From positions 1,166,828 to 1,230,827 of the forward strand of contig NZ_SGXF01000001.1 of the NCBI RefSeq assembly GCF_004216775.1: a DNA stretch of 64,000 nucleotides, given 5' to 3'. Source of the stretch: Cuneatibacter caecimuris. GTDB taxonomy: Bacteria > Bacillota > Clostridia > Lachnospirales > Lachnospiraceae. The notes under the pieces are model-generated. The model was not told the DNA's origin. It saw only the letters and a list, made by a program, of their open reading frames with translations, and ran no database searches. This document shows, one piece after another, positions 17,565 through 25,856 of this stretch. The position numbers and the translations under genes were made by a program. Positions within the stretch are counted from its first letter, which is position 1; each line of letters begins with the position of its first letter.

Positions 17565-18321
17565 TCAGCCTCCTCTCCGCCGGCAGGCAGTCCCGCCCCG
17601 CCGCGCGCAGCCCCAGAAGCGCAAGCTTTTCAAATAATATACTCAGCAAAATTATTACCACCGTCCATGCCAGCAGATCGCCGGTGCTCAGATAAATTTT
17701 CGCCATATACAATGCGTTGCCAATGGTAAAATCCGGCTGTCCGATCACTTCCGCCGCTACTCCTGATTTCCACGCCATCCCTGCGGCTACCCTGCAGGAA
17801 GAAAGCAGATAGGGCAGCAGCGCCGGCCGGTAGATCATCGCAGCCCTTCGGAATCGGGAAATGTGAAAAACTTCCGCCATTTCCAGAAGCTGCCCCGACG
17901 CGCTCTCCAGTCCGCTGAAAGTGCTCTGATAGACCATCGGGAAGACCACCAGGGCAGTCACCCACGACGAAAGATTCCCGGAACCCGCCCAGATCAGAAG
18001 CAGCACCACAAAAGAAGCTACCGGCACTGATTTCATCAAAAGAACCACCGGTTCCAGCAATTCCCGGAAAAAGGGCTTCCAAAATGCCAGACAGCCCAGG
18101 CACAGAGCGCCCATAAAAGATAGGATCATGCCCAGCCCGATCCGCAGAGAGGAAAGCAGCACAGTTTTCCAGAAATCCGGCAGCATGGACTGTTGAAAAA
18201 GCGCCTGAAGCACCTCAGCCGGCCCCACCAGAAGTATGTCATTGGCCACCAGCCGGCTGACTGCTTCCCACACCAGCAGCCAGAACAGTACAATCGCAGT
18301 TTTTCTGATCCATTTCCTGTA
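17557..18321 (-). CDS. ABC transporter permease (SsuC-like)
   Basis: A membrane protein of about 254 residues of the BPD_transp_1 family with six predicted helices. The EAA-like coupling segment reads EVFHISRFRRAAMIYRPALLPYLL. ATG 18321 is chosen because GGGAGG lies four bases upstream; the frame also has an earlier GTG. It sits between the binding-protein gene (60-nt gap) and the ATPase gene (8-nt overlap), forming a standard three-part importer. Confidence 0.9.
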   Translation of the reverse strand, partial: YRKWIRKTAIVLFWLLVWEAVSRLVANDILLVGPAEVLQALFQQSMLPDFWKTVLLSSLRIGLGMILSFMGALCLGCLAFWKPFFRELLEPVVLLMKSVPVASFVVLLLIWAGSGNLSSWVTALVVFPMVYQSTFSGLESASGQLLEMAEVFHISRFRRAAMIYRPALLPYLLSSCRVAAGMAWKSGVAAEVIGQPDFTIGNALYMAKIYLSTGDLLAWTVVIILLSILFEKLALLGLRAAGRDCLPAERRLND

Positions 18322-18381
18322 CATGATTCCTCCCGCCGCCCCTTTCAAATTCACCGCATCCGGAATGCCGCCCCGGATGTT

Positions 18382-19443
18382 CTACTTTGTTTCTGCCATG
18401 TAATAAAAACCATCTCCGGGCATATTCCCGCCTACTGACTGTGGGTTCTGATCATACAGAACCTGGAGATATCCGGACAGAGCTTCCTTCATCTCTGTCC
18501 CGTCTATATAAACGATACTGCAGTAGGGCAGGGCTTTTTCAGCGACAGCCTCTTTTTCAATAATCCCGGCTTCCGCAACCAAACCGGCGGTCCCCTTCAC
18601 ATCTTTTTGCGCAGCCTCAGCGGATACACGGCAGTCTTCCATAAAGCTGCGGACCGAATCGGGGTTTTCCTGAAGGAACTCATTTCTTACCACTGTCACG
18701 CCTGTCACCAGCCGGCTTCCCTTTCCCTGCTGAAGGTTTTCCCATACTTCCGTCAGGTCCAGCACTGGTTTCAGCGATTCATTCTGAGCGCATGCCACAG
18801 TGGCAAAAGGCTGAGGCAGCAGCCCTGCAGCATCAGGGTTTTCTTTCAGAATCGCCGCCACCTCCGCAGCCTCCGACTTGTATTCCAGCGTCACATCTGA
18901 AATATCCACGCCGCTTTCTCTCAGAAGATAGCGGATCACATAGTCCGGAGTGGTGCCTTTTCCCGTCAGATACAGGGTTCTGCCTTTTAAATCTTCAATG
19001 CTCTGGATATCGCTGTTTCCGGTGATAATATAGAGGACTCCCAGCGTGTTAATATTCAGCACGCTGATCTGCCCCTGGGTCTTCTGATACAGCACTGCAG
19101 CCACGTTGGCAGGAATCAGCGCTGCATCCAGATCGCCGCCTGCCATGGCTGCCAGCAGCGTATCCGCCTGGGTTTCCATTCTGAATTCGTAGCTGTTGGC
19201 AGTGCTGCCCTTCTCTGCATCCTTCATCAGATTTACCAGCCCCATGGAAGTAGGGCCTTTCAGGGAGCCCACCCGCATGGCGGCTCCGGTCTTCAGAGTT
19301 TCTGGCGTTCCGGTGCTTCCCTCTTCCGCTGTTTTTGTTGTTTCTGCGGCAGACGTCTCATTCCGCCCGCCGCCGCAGCCGGCCAGCACCGATAACGCCA
19401 ATATTCCCGCCATCAGCGCAGCCGCAAATTTTACTTTTCTCAT
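18382..19443 (-). CDS. ABC transporter substrate-binding lipoprotein (NMT1/SsuA-like)
   Basis: A 353-residue lipoprotein with signal peptide MRKVKFAAALMAGILALSVL and lipobox AGCGGG. The mature part has the two-lobe NMT1/THI5-like pattern: MRVGSLKGPTSMGLVNLM, AALIPANVAAVLYQ and LKGRTLYLTGKGTTPDYVIR. Family members bind sulfonates, taurine, nitrate or pyrimidine precursors; GPTSMGL is frequent in an uncharacterised clostridial subgroup. It starts 15 nt after the TM1266-type regulator gene, suggesting co-transcription. Confidence 0.9.
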   Translation of the reverse strand: MRKVKFAAALMAGILALSVLAGCGGGRNETSAAETTKTAEEGSTGTPETLKTGAAMRVGSLKGPTSMGLVNLMKDAEKGSTANSYEFRMETQADTLLAAMAGGDLDAALIPANVAAVLYQKTQGQISVLNINTLGVLYIITGNSDIQSIEDLKGRTLYLTGKGTTPDYVIRYLLRESGVDISDVTLEYKSEAAEVAAILKENPDAAGLLPQPFATVACAQNESLKPVLDLTEVWENLQQGKGSRLVTGVTVVRNEFLQENPDSVRSFMEDCRVSAEAAQKDVKGTAGLVAEAGIIEKEAVAEKALPYCSIVYIDGTEMKEALSGYLQVLYDQNPQSVGGNMPGDGFYYMAETK

Positions 19444-19458
19444 CCTGTGCCTCCTTGC

Positions 19459-19707
19459 TCAGATCTTCTGATAAATGGTTTTCGTACTCACTCCCGGAAG
19501 CATTCCAAGCTTTCCAGCCAGGGCGCTGATGTCCTTCTGGGGCGCGTCAACGGCCACGCTGATAATAGAAATGCCTTTTTTCCGATACGGCACTCCCATG
19601 CGGCCAATCATATACGCTCCGTATTCGTGCAGAATTTCATTTATCTGTCCGGAGACCCCTGTATCTGATACAATGATCCCGACCAGCGCAACTCTGGTTT
19701 CTTCCAT
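19459..19707 (-). CDS. TM1266-type putative iron-only hydrogenase system regulator
   Basis: An 82-residue ACT/NikR-C-like domain protein starting MEETRVALVGIIVSDTG. Further pieces are INEILHEYGAYMIGRMGVPY and GISIISVAVDAP. This matches the small TM1266 family, usually encoded beside the HydEFG maturases of [FeFe] hydrogenase. Here no hyd gene is near; it is instead the first gene before an NMT1-type ABC importer. GGAGAGG lies seven bases before ATG 19707. A ligand-sensing role for the operon is inference. Confidence 0.82.
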   Translation of the reverse strand: MEETRVALVGIIVSDTGVSGQINEILHEYGAYMIGRMGVPYRKKGISIISVAVDAPQKDISALAGKLGMLPGVSTKTIYQKI

Positions 19708-19760
19708 AGAATTTCCTCTCCTTTTTATATCCCGCCGCAGCACGATTCTCCGCGGAGCGG

Positions 19761-19799
19761 TTTCAATATATAGGGAACGCAGTTTCCTATGCAATGAAA
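19761..19799 (-). repeat. Dispersed hairpin repeat, copy 2
   Basis: On the minus strand TTTCATTGCATAGGAAACTG is followed by CGTTCCCTATATATTGAAA, an imperfect palindrome. It matches copies 1 and 3 in the core AGGAAA...GTTCCC and lies right behind a GC-rich terminator stem, as copy 3 does. Confidence 0.75.
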
Positions 19800-19861
19800 A
19801 ACACCGCGGCCATCAGCCGGCGGGAACAGCGCACCGCCGGCCGCTGGCTGCGGCCGTCATT
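19792..19861 (-). terminator. GC-rich intrinsic terminator behind the GNAT gene
   Basis: On the minus strand a long imperfect stem (19834-19855 with 19806-19823, core CCGGCGG/CCGCCGG) is followed by GGTGTTTTTCATTGC. It ends transcription of the acetyltransferase gene before the TM1266/ABC operon. Confidence 0.75.
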
Positions 19862-19953
19862 ACAATCCTATGTCCCGCCTTCTCCCTCAGCAGCAGAAAG
19901 CCCTTTGGGGTGAGTACGATTTATGTCCAGTATACGCAGTTTACCCGCCTTTG

Positions 19954-20463
19954 TCAACAGATGGGAAGTTCCAGAATATAATCATCCATCACAAAGCCAT
20001 TTCCGATGTCAGCCACCTGTGTCCGGACGTCCCTGAATCCCAGGTGATGGTATACCGCCAGTGTATGGCTGTTGTGGCGGTTGCAGGTCAGCCAGATAGC
20101 CTTCATCCCTCTGTCTCTGGCAAAGTTTTTCAAAAATTCTACCGTCTCAGTTGCCAGATGCCTGCCCCGGAAATCCTTGTGCAGATACAATTTGCTTAAA
20201 AAAAGCTTCTCCTGTTCGGGATGGATTCCGGTATAGCCTGCCATACGGCCGTCCAGCCACAGCTGGTAATATTCATAGCCGCCGGCAAGCTGTTCCCCCA
20301 GAGCACGCTCAGACTGAAATTTATCCACCATGTAGGCTACCTGCTCCGCGCCTATAATCGGGGTAAAATGTTCTTTCCAAATTTCCGCAGCCAGGTCTGC
20401 GATTCTGCGTATATCCTCTGACGTCTCCGCCCTGCGGATTTCCAGCATTTTATTCTGTCCCAT
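19954..20463 (-). CDS. GNAT family N-acetyltransferase
   Basis: A 169-residue single-domain protein of the Gcn5-related fold. The acetyl-CoA loop region is YLHKDFRGRHLATETVEFL (R/QxxGxG/A type), and HNSHTLAVYHHLGFRDV is the conserved final strand-helix. It would move an acetyl group from acetyl-CoA to an amine on an unknown substrate. AAGGA lies seven bases before the ATG. It is followed by a strong terminator and has a 52-nt gap to deoA upstream, so it could be the tail of the deo operon transcript. Confidence 0.9.
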   Translation of the reverse strand: MGQNKMLEIRRAETSEDIRRIADLAAEIWKEHFTPIIGAEQVAYMVDKFQSERALGEQLAGGYEYYQLWLDGRMAGYTGIHPEQEKLFLSKLYLHKDFRGRHLATETVEFLKNFARDRGMKAIWLTCNRHNSHTLAVYHHLGFRDVRTQVADIGNGFVMDDYILELPIC

Positions 20464-20515
20464 TTTTCCGTCCTTCTTTCAGTTTCGTCTCCCTCTGCTT
20501 CTCTGACAAGCGCTG

Positions 20516-21817
20516 TCAAAGAATTGTGTCATAAATCAGAGGCCTGGCAGCGGGAGAGGTCTTTCCCAGCCTGTAGGATCTGGCCAGGCGCTCTTTTCCC
20601 TCTGCCAGTTTTTTCTCATCTGCCGCATACAGTGCAGCCAGTGGCTCTCCTTTATGCACAAAATCTCCGTACTTCCGGTACAGCAGAATCCCCGCGCTGT
20701 AATCAATGGAATCTTCCTTGGTGGCTCTGCCCGCGCCCAGCAGCATGGCGGCAGTTCCGCAGCCTTCCGTATCCATATGGCTCACAAAGCCTTCTTCCGG
20801 GGCCTCCAGCACCGCGCTGCAGGAAGCTGCAGGAAAGCGTTCCGGTTCCTCTAAATAAGCAGAATCCCCGCCTTGGGCCTGTACCATTTTCTTCAGACAG
20901 GCAAAAGCGCTTCCGTCTTTCAGCGCCTGCTCCGCCATCTTCCTGGAAGCTTCAAAATCTCCTTTTCCGGCCAGAGAGAGCATCCTGGCGGCCAGAACAA
21001 GGGACACCTCTTCCAGGTCCTTGGGCCCCTTCCCCTTCAGGGTCCTCACTGCCTCCGCCACCTCCAGCGCATTGCCCACCGCAGCGCCCAGGGGAACATC
21101 CATATCCGTAATTACAGCCGCTACCTTACGTCCTGCGTGTTTTCCGATGGAAACCATTTCCCCTGCCAGCCGGCGGGAATCCTCCAGAGTTTTCATAAAG
21201 GCCCCGCTTCCTGTTTTCACATCCAGCACAATACAGTCGCTTCCGGCCGCCAGCTTTTTACTCATAATCGAAGAAGCGATCAGCGGAATGCTGTTCACCG
21301 TGCCCGTAACATCCCTGAGGGCATATAGTTTCTTGTCTGCCGGTACCAGGTTTCCGGTCTGGCCGATCACACTCAGCCCGCAGTCATTCACAATATCAAA
21401 AAAGCGCTGCCTGTCTATGGAAATCTGAAATCCCGGGATGGATTCCAGTTTATCCAATGTCCCTCCGGTATGTCCCAGCCCCCGGCCGGACATTTTCGCC
21501 ACCCGGATCCCGCAGGCAGCCACCACAGGCGCCACAATCAGCGTCGTCTTATCCCCCACGCCTCCGGTGCTGTGCTTATCCGCCTTAACCCCTTTGATTC
21601 CTGAAAGATCTGCGGTTTCTCCCGATTCTGCCATTTCCAGCGTCAGTTTTGCGGTTTCTTCCGGTTCCATTCCCTGAAAATATATGGCCATCAGCATGGC
21701 AGACATTTGATAATCCGGAATTTCTCCTGCCGCATAGCCACGGACCATCCACCGCAGCTCTTCCCCTGACAGCACGCCGCCGTCCCGTTTCTTCTGAATC
21801 AGATCAACCATTCTCAT
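20516..21817 (-). CDS. deoA: Pyrimidine-nucleoside (thymidine) phosphorylase
   Basis: A 433-residue enzyme with the phosphorylase signature SGRGLGHTGGTLDKLESIPG at about residues 108-127, and HSTGGVGDKTTL just before it for phosphate binding. It cleaves (deoxy)thymidine and uridine with phosphate to the free base and (deoxy)ribose 1-phosphate in the cytoplasm. The length is normal for the Pdp/DeoA family; whether it prefers thymidine or uridine is not visible. Its ATG overlaps the cdd stop codon (ATGA), so the last two genes of the deoC-cdd-deoA operon are translationally coupled. Confidence 0.96.
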   Translation of the reverse strand: MRMVDLIQKKRDGGVLSGEELRWMVRGYAAGEIPDYQMSAMLMAIYFQGMEPEETAKLTLEMAESGETADLSGIKGVKADKHSTGGVGDKTTLIVAPVVAACGIRVAKMSGRGLGHTGGTLDKLESIPGFQISIDRQRFFDIVNDCGLSVIGQTGNLVPADKKLYALRDVTGTVNSIPLIASSIMSKKLAAGSDCIVLDVKTGSGAFMKTLEDSRRLAGEMVSIGKHAGRKVAAVITDMDVPLGAAVGNALEVAEAVRTLKGKGPKDLEEVSLVLAARMLSLAGKGDFEASRKMAEQALKDGSAFACLKKMVQAQGGDSAYLEEPERFPAASCSAVLEAPEEGFVSHMDTEGCGTAAMLLGAGRATKEDSIDYSAGILLYRKYGDFVHKGEPLAALYAADEKKLAEGKERLARSYRLGKTSPAARPLIYDTIL

Positions 21818-22257
21818 TTTGATTCACCTCCAAGCATTTCCGGCCCGAAGCTCTCCGGCAGCAGCTGGGCCAGGGTCAGACAGCGAAAATCATTCTCACT
21901 TCTGACCAGCAGAACCATCAGTTCCTCCGGGTCAGAAAACTCTCTGAGCACCTGACGGCATACGCCGCAGGGCGCGCAGTACTCATCTGTCACCCCGTCC
22001 CTGCCGCCCGCCACAGCCACTGCGCGGAACTTCCTGTGCCCGTGAGCCGCTGCATAATAGGCGGCAGTCCGCTCGGCGCAGCTCCCTGCCGGATAAGAGG
22101 CGTTCTCCACATTGCTCCCGGTGACCACCGTTCCGTCCTCTGTCAGCACCGCAGCTCCCACATGAAAATGAGAATATGGGGCGTACGCCTGGCCGACAGC
22201 GAAAAGCGCCGCCCGGGCCAGTTCCCTTTTCTGTTCCTCAGTCACTGTTTTACTCAT
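21814..22257 (-). CDS. cdd: Cytidine deaminase
   Basis: A 147-residue homotetramer-type enzyme. Zinc site CAERTA (catalytic Glu) is followed by PCGVCRQ with two zinc Cys, and NVENASYPAGSCAE binds substrate. It converts (deoxy)cytidine to (deoxy)uridine, feeding the phosphorylase encoded next. The start ATG shares one base with the deoC stop (TGATG), and GGAG is seven bases upstream. The three-cysteine arrangement is that of the short bacterial Cdd class. Confidence 0.97.
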   Translation of the reverse strand: MSKTVTEEQKRELARAALFAVGQAYAPYSHFHVGAAVLTEDGTVVTGSNVENASYPAGSCAERTAAYYAAAHGHRKFRAVAVAGGRDGVTDEYCAPCGVCRQVLREFSDPEELMVLLVRSENDFRCLTLAQLLPESFGPEMLGGESK

Positions 22258-22934
22258 CAGTATTCTCCTGTATCAGGCAGCCTGCCTCCCGCTTTCACCA
22301 GCTTCACAATCCGGCTGGTTCCCAGGCGGTCCGCTCCCAGTTCCAAGAACTTTACTCCATCTTCCAGAGTAGAGATTCCTCCCGCAGCCTTTATTTTTAC
22401 ATTTTTACCCACATGGGCAGAAAACAGGCTGATATCCTCAAAAGCCGCCCCTGCTTTAGAAAATCCGGTGGAGGTCTTGATATAGTCCGCGCCCGCCGCT
22501 GTGACGATCCCGCACATTTTTACCTTCTCTTCTTCTGTCAGCAGGCATGTTTCAATAATCACTTTCAGCGTTTTTCCGCCGCAGGCTGCTTTCACTGCTT
22601 TTATTTCTTCCAGCAGTTCTTCATATTTCCCGTCCTTCAGCCATCCGATATTAATGACCATGTCAATTTCTTCCGCGCCGTTTTTCACCGCGTCTTCTGT
22701 TTCAAATACCTTCGCAGCCGTAGTATTATAGCCGTTTGGAAAACCAATCACCGTACAGACCTTAATTCTGCCCTGCACATAGGATACCGCCTGATTTACA
22801 TAAGACGGGGGAATGCATACTGAAGCAGTGTGATAGCGCATCCCGTCATCGCAGATCTGCCGGATCTGTTCCCAACCCGCATCCTGCGCCAACAGCGTGT
22901 GGTCCACATGACCTAAAATATTCTGAATGTCCAT
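22257..22934 (-). CDS. deoC: Deoxyribose-phosphate aldolase
   Basis: A 225-residue class I aldolase. The strand [10 protein letters not shown] and the Schiff-base Lys in [10 protein letters not shown] (about residue 155) are diagnostic, and [11 protein letters not shown] gives the second conserved Lys. It splits deoxyribose 5-phosphate to glyceraldehyde 3-phosphate and acetaldehyde, the last step of deoxynucleoside catabolism. First gene of the deoC-cdd-deoA operon; AGGAGG precedes the ATG by five bases. A phosphopentomutase, needed to link deoA and deoC, is not encoded in this window. Confidence 0.97.
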   Translation of the reverse strand: MDIQNILGHVDHTLLAQDAGWEQIRQICDDGMRYHTASVCIPPSYVNQAVSYVQGRIKVCTVIGFPNGYNTTAAKVFETEDAVKNGAEEIDMVINIGWLKDGKYEELLEEIKAVKAACGGKTLKVIIETCLLTEEEKVKMCGIVTAAGADYIKTSTGFSKAGAAFEDISLFSAHVGKNVKIKAAGGISTLEDGVKFLELGADRLGTSRIVKLVKAGGRLPDTGEY

Positions 22935-23056
22935 AAATGCCTCCTAGTCAAGATATCTCTATCATATTACAGCTGAGGCAGCCTGTCAAATGCTGATTCT
23001 TTATCACAATGCTTGTCCCGCTGCGAAGTGATTTTTCATCCACCCGGAGTGCTTTG

Positions 23057-23085
23057 TTTCACCGGGAACAAATTTTCCTATGAAA
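23057..23085 (-). repeat. Dispersed hairpin repeat, copy 3
   Basis: On the minus strand TTTCATAGGAAAATTTGTTC closes with CCGGTGAAA. It lies immediately behind the T-run of the terminator at 23088-23118, matching the layout of copy 2. Confidence 0.75.
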
Positions 23086-23087
23086 TG

Positions 23088-23118
23088 AAAAAAGATCCTG
23101 CCGCCCAGGATCTTTTTT
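23088..23118. terminator. Bidirectional intrinsic terminator
   Basis: Stem GATCCTG (23094-23100) with CAGGATC (23106-23112), loop of five, flanked by six A on the left and six T on the right. It works on either strand; on the minus strand it ends the carboxypeptidase gene. Confidence 0.9.
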
Positions 23119-23135
23119 CTAACCGGCCCGCCCGC

Positions 23136-24512
23136 CTATCTGCGGCGGCCTCTTCTGTTTCTTCTGTCATGAATCACCATGGATACCAGCGCAGCGCCGC
23201 AGCACAGGCAGACCACAATCAACACAACCAAAAGCACCCAAATCCATACCTGACTGCCGCTCTCAGCCTTTTCAGATGCTTGTGTAGTTCTTTCGCGGCT
23301 GCTGTCCGCTCCCCCGTTCTGCGTAACCGCCTCTGTTCCGCTGATCTCCGGCGCGGTGGTGGGGGCAGGTTCTGTCACCGGTTCTCTGGCCGGCTCTGTA
23401 TCCAGAGTCACTTTTCCGGTCGCCGGGTCGGTCAGGGACAGAAAGCCTGCAGATACATAGTATTCACCGTCTCCGAATCTGATCTTCGCCCAGTTCTGAT
23501 ACTTGGCGATCCGTTCATAAGACTGGCCTGCCGTAAGGCACCCTTTAATGGTGGAATAGGGATTATCCAATTCACGCACATTCACCTGCCCTGTAGCCCA
23601 TACCTTGTCATTACATTCAGTCCACTTGTATTCATCGGCAGTCTGCTGGATGCGGCCAAAACCATAATCCATCAGCACTTTTGTATCATTATAATACTGG
23701 TTCTCATTGGACTTCATGATCACCGTAATCACCCTCCGGCCATTGCGTTCGGCCACAGTGAGAAGCGTGCGCTGGGCCTCATTGGTCCTTCCGGTTTTGC
23801 CGGCGTATACACCCTCACATTCATATTGGCCGTTGACCATCTGATGGGACATCTGAAGCTGCCGTTCACCGCATTTATTGGTAGCGGGAACCGTATAATT
23901 CACAGTGGTGTCAATCTTTAAAAATTCTTTGTTTTTCAGGGCTTCCTGAAAAATCAGCGCCATATCATGGGGGGTGGAATAGTGATTGTCGTTATGCAGG
24001 CCGTTCACCGTCACAAAATTACTGTTAACCGCGCCGATCTCTTTGGCTCTCTTATTCATCAGCCCGGCAAAATCTTCTATAGACCCGCTCACATATTCAG
24101 CCAACGCGTTTGCACTGGCGTTACAGGACGGAAGAATCAGCCCATAAAGAGCGTCCTTCACTGTCATGGTCTCTCCTTCTGCCGGCACAGGATTCATGGA
24201 AGAACTGTGTGAATCAATCCCTGTAAAAGCCGTCTTGGAAAATGTCAGCCTGTCATTCAGGTTATCACAATTTTCCAGCACTACAAGAGCTGTCAGCACC
24301 TTCGTAATGCTGGCAGGATAAAATCTTTCATCACCGTTTTTAGCCGCCAGCACCTCACCGGTATCCGCGTCCATTACAAAATAGCCTTCCGCATATACCT
24401 GCGGGCCCTCCGGATAAGCCTCGTCCGCCCAGGCCTGACCGGCAGCCGGCATGATAAGGCATAGTAATAAAACCCAGCAGAATGTCAGCAGCGCATAAGT
24501 CCTCTTTTTCAT
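23136..24512 (-). CDS. D-alanyl-D-alanine carboxypeptidase (PBP5/DacF family)
   Basis: A protein of about 458 residues, exported by signal peptide MKKRTYALLTFCWVLLLCL. Peptidase S11 motifs are all present: SITK (nucleophile), SCN, and KTG in GVYAGKTGRT. It trims the terminal D-Ala of peptidoglycan stem peptides outside the membrane. After the catalytic and PBP5 C-terminal domains, a Thr/Glu/Pro-rich linker and a membrane helix (WIWVLLVVLIVVCLCCGAAL) with a basic tail anchor it. ATG 24512 is preferred since GGAGAG precedes it by five bases. It forms a divergent pair with the patatin gene at 24717. Confidence 0.94.
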   Translation of the reverse strand: MKKRTYALLTFCWVLLLCLIMPAAGQAWADEAYPEGPQVYAEGYFVMDADTGEVLAAKNGDERFYPASITKVLTALVVLENCDNLNDRLTFSKTAFTGIDSHSSSMNPVPAEGETMTVKDALYGLILPSCNASANALAEYVSGSIEDFAGLMNKRAKEIGAVNSNFVTVNGLHNDNHYSTPHDMALIFQEALKNKEFLKIDTTVNYTVPATNKCGERQLQMSHQMVNGQYECEGVYAGKTGRTNEAQRTLLTVAERNGRRVITVIMKSNENQYYNDTKVLMDYGFGRIQQTADEYKWTECNDKVWATGQVNVRELDNPYSTIKGCLTAGQSYERIAKYQNWAKIRFGDGEYYVSAGFLSLTDPATGKVTLDTEPAREPVTEPAPTTAPEISGTEAVTQNGGADSSRERTTQASEKAESGSQVWIWVLLVVLIVVCLCCGAALVSMVIHDRRNRRGRRR

Positions 24513-24716
24513 CTTTTCTCTCCACCAATTCCCCTGTCTCGGCATGTAAACAGTTTTTTCGTCACATAGATTTAAATATTATAGCAGAACAGCAGGAAAA
24601 ATGCAAGCTGCGGGAAGGCCGGAAAGCAACAGAATTTTCCCCAAAATTTTCCCGGCTTGACATCCTTTTCCCGCCCCTTTAAACTATAATAAAAACAATT
24701 TGCTTAAGGAGCTGTC

Positions 24717-25856
24717 ATGAAACTGAATTTTGATATAAACCGGCCCTATGCGCTGGCGCTGGAAGGCGGGGGCGCTAAAGGCGCATATCAGATCGGGGTC
24801 TGGAAAGCCCTCCAGGAAGCGGGAGTCCGGTTCAGCGCAGTATCCGGCTCGTCTGTAGGATCTTTAAACGGGGCGCTTATTATGATGGGGGATGTACAGC
24901 ATGCAGTAGACGTCTGGGAAAATATCACATACTCAAAAATCATGGATATTGACGACGCCCTGATGCACAGCGCCCTCCACCTGGACTGGAAGAATCTGAA
25001 CCTGAAGGAGCTGTTTCAAAACGGCGCGCGCATCCTCCGGGACGGCGGAATGGATGTGGAGCCGCTGCGCCGCCTCATTGCGGATACTGTGGATGAAGAA
25101 GCAATCCGCAATTCTGATACTGAATTTTATGTAATGACTTATTCCGTAACAGACAGAAAAGAGCTGGATGTGGATATGAAAAAGGTTCCTGCCGGAGAAA
25201 TGGGGGATATGCTTCTGGCAAGCGCCTACTTCCCGGCTTTTAAACATGAAAAGCTGGGAGGGAAGCTCTATACCGACGGAGGGGTACAGGACCTGGTTCC
25301 CCTGGACTGCCTGATCAAACGAGGTTATCCGGATATCATTGTGGTCCGCATCTTTGGTCTGGGGGTGGAAAAAAAAGTAGTGATTCCCGAAGAGACAACC
25401 GTAAATACCATTGCGCCCAGGGTTAACCTGGGCCCGGTTCTGGATTTTGATCCGGCCCAGAGTAAGAGGAACCTGCAGCTGGGCTATTATGACGGGCTGC
25501 GGTTCCTTTACGGCCTTACAGGCAGGGATTATTATTTTGACCGGAATCTGACGGAGCAGGAAGCATTCGGCATGCTCTGCGAAATCATCCGCAGCCGTTC
25601 GCTTTTCCTGAAAAAAGAACCCCCTGCCCTGCGCCGGCTTACTGACAAGATTTTGCCGGCTCTGGCCAGAGAATTATCCCTGCCCGCCGGCGCAGATTAC
25701 AATGAGTTTTTAGAGACATTCCTGGAGTCTTCTGCCAGAGAACTGGGCCTCCCGCAGTTTCAGGTTGTCACAGAAAGGCTGATGCTGGAACAAATATACG
25801 GGGCCCTGGCTTCCAGAAAGAGGGAGGACCTCCCCAAATTTATGAACATCTTATAA
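24717..25856 (+). CDS. Patatin-like phospholipase
   Basis: A 379-residue cytoplasmic protein. The oxyanion loop is EGGGAKGAYQIG at about residues 17-28, the nucleophile elbow is SGSSVGSLNG and the catalytic Asp is in YTDGGVQD. These are the complete Ser-Asp dyad motifs of the RssA/patatin family, which hydrolyses lipid acyl esters. The C-terminal 150 residues are not recognised. AAGGAG lies five bases before the ATG. Its end overlaps the convergent alpha/beta hydrolase gene by 6 nt. Confidence 0.92.
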   Translation: MKLNFDINRPYALALEGGGAKGAYQIGVWKALQEAGVRFSAVSGSSVGSLNGALIMMGDVQHAVDVWENITYSKIMDIDDALMHSALHLDWKNLNLKELFQNGARILRDGGMDVEPLRRLIADTVDEEAIRNSDTEFYVMTYSVTDRKELDVDMKKVPAGEMGDMLLASAYFPAFKHEKLGGKLYTDGGVQDLVPLDCLIKRGYPDIIVVRIFGLGVEKKVVIPEETTVNTIAPRVNLGPVLDFDPAQSKRNLQLGYYDGLRFLYGLTGRDYYFDRNLTEQEAFGMLCEIIRSRSLFLKKEPPALRRLTDKILPALARELSLPAGADYNEFLETFLESSARELGLPQFQVVTERLMLEQIYGALASRKREDLPKFMNIL

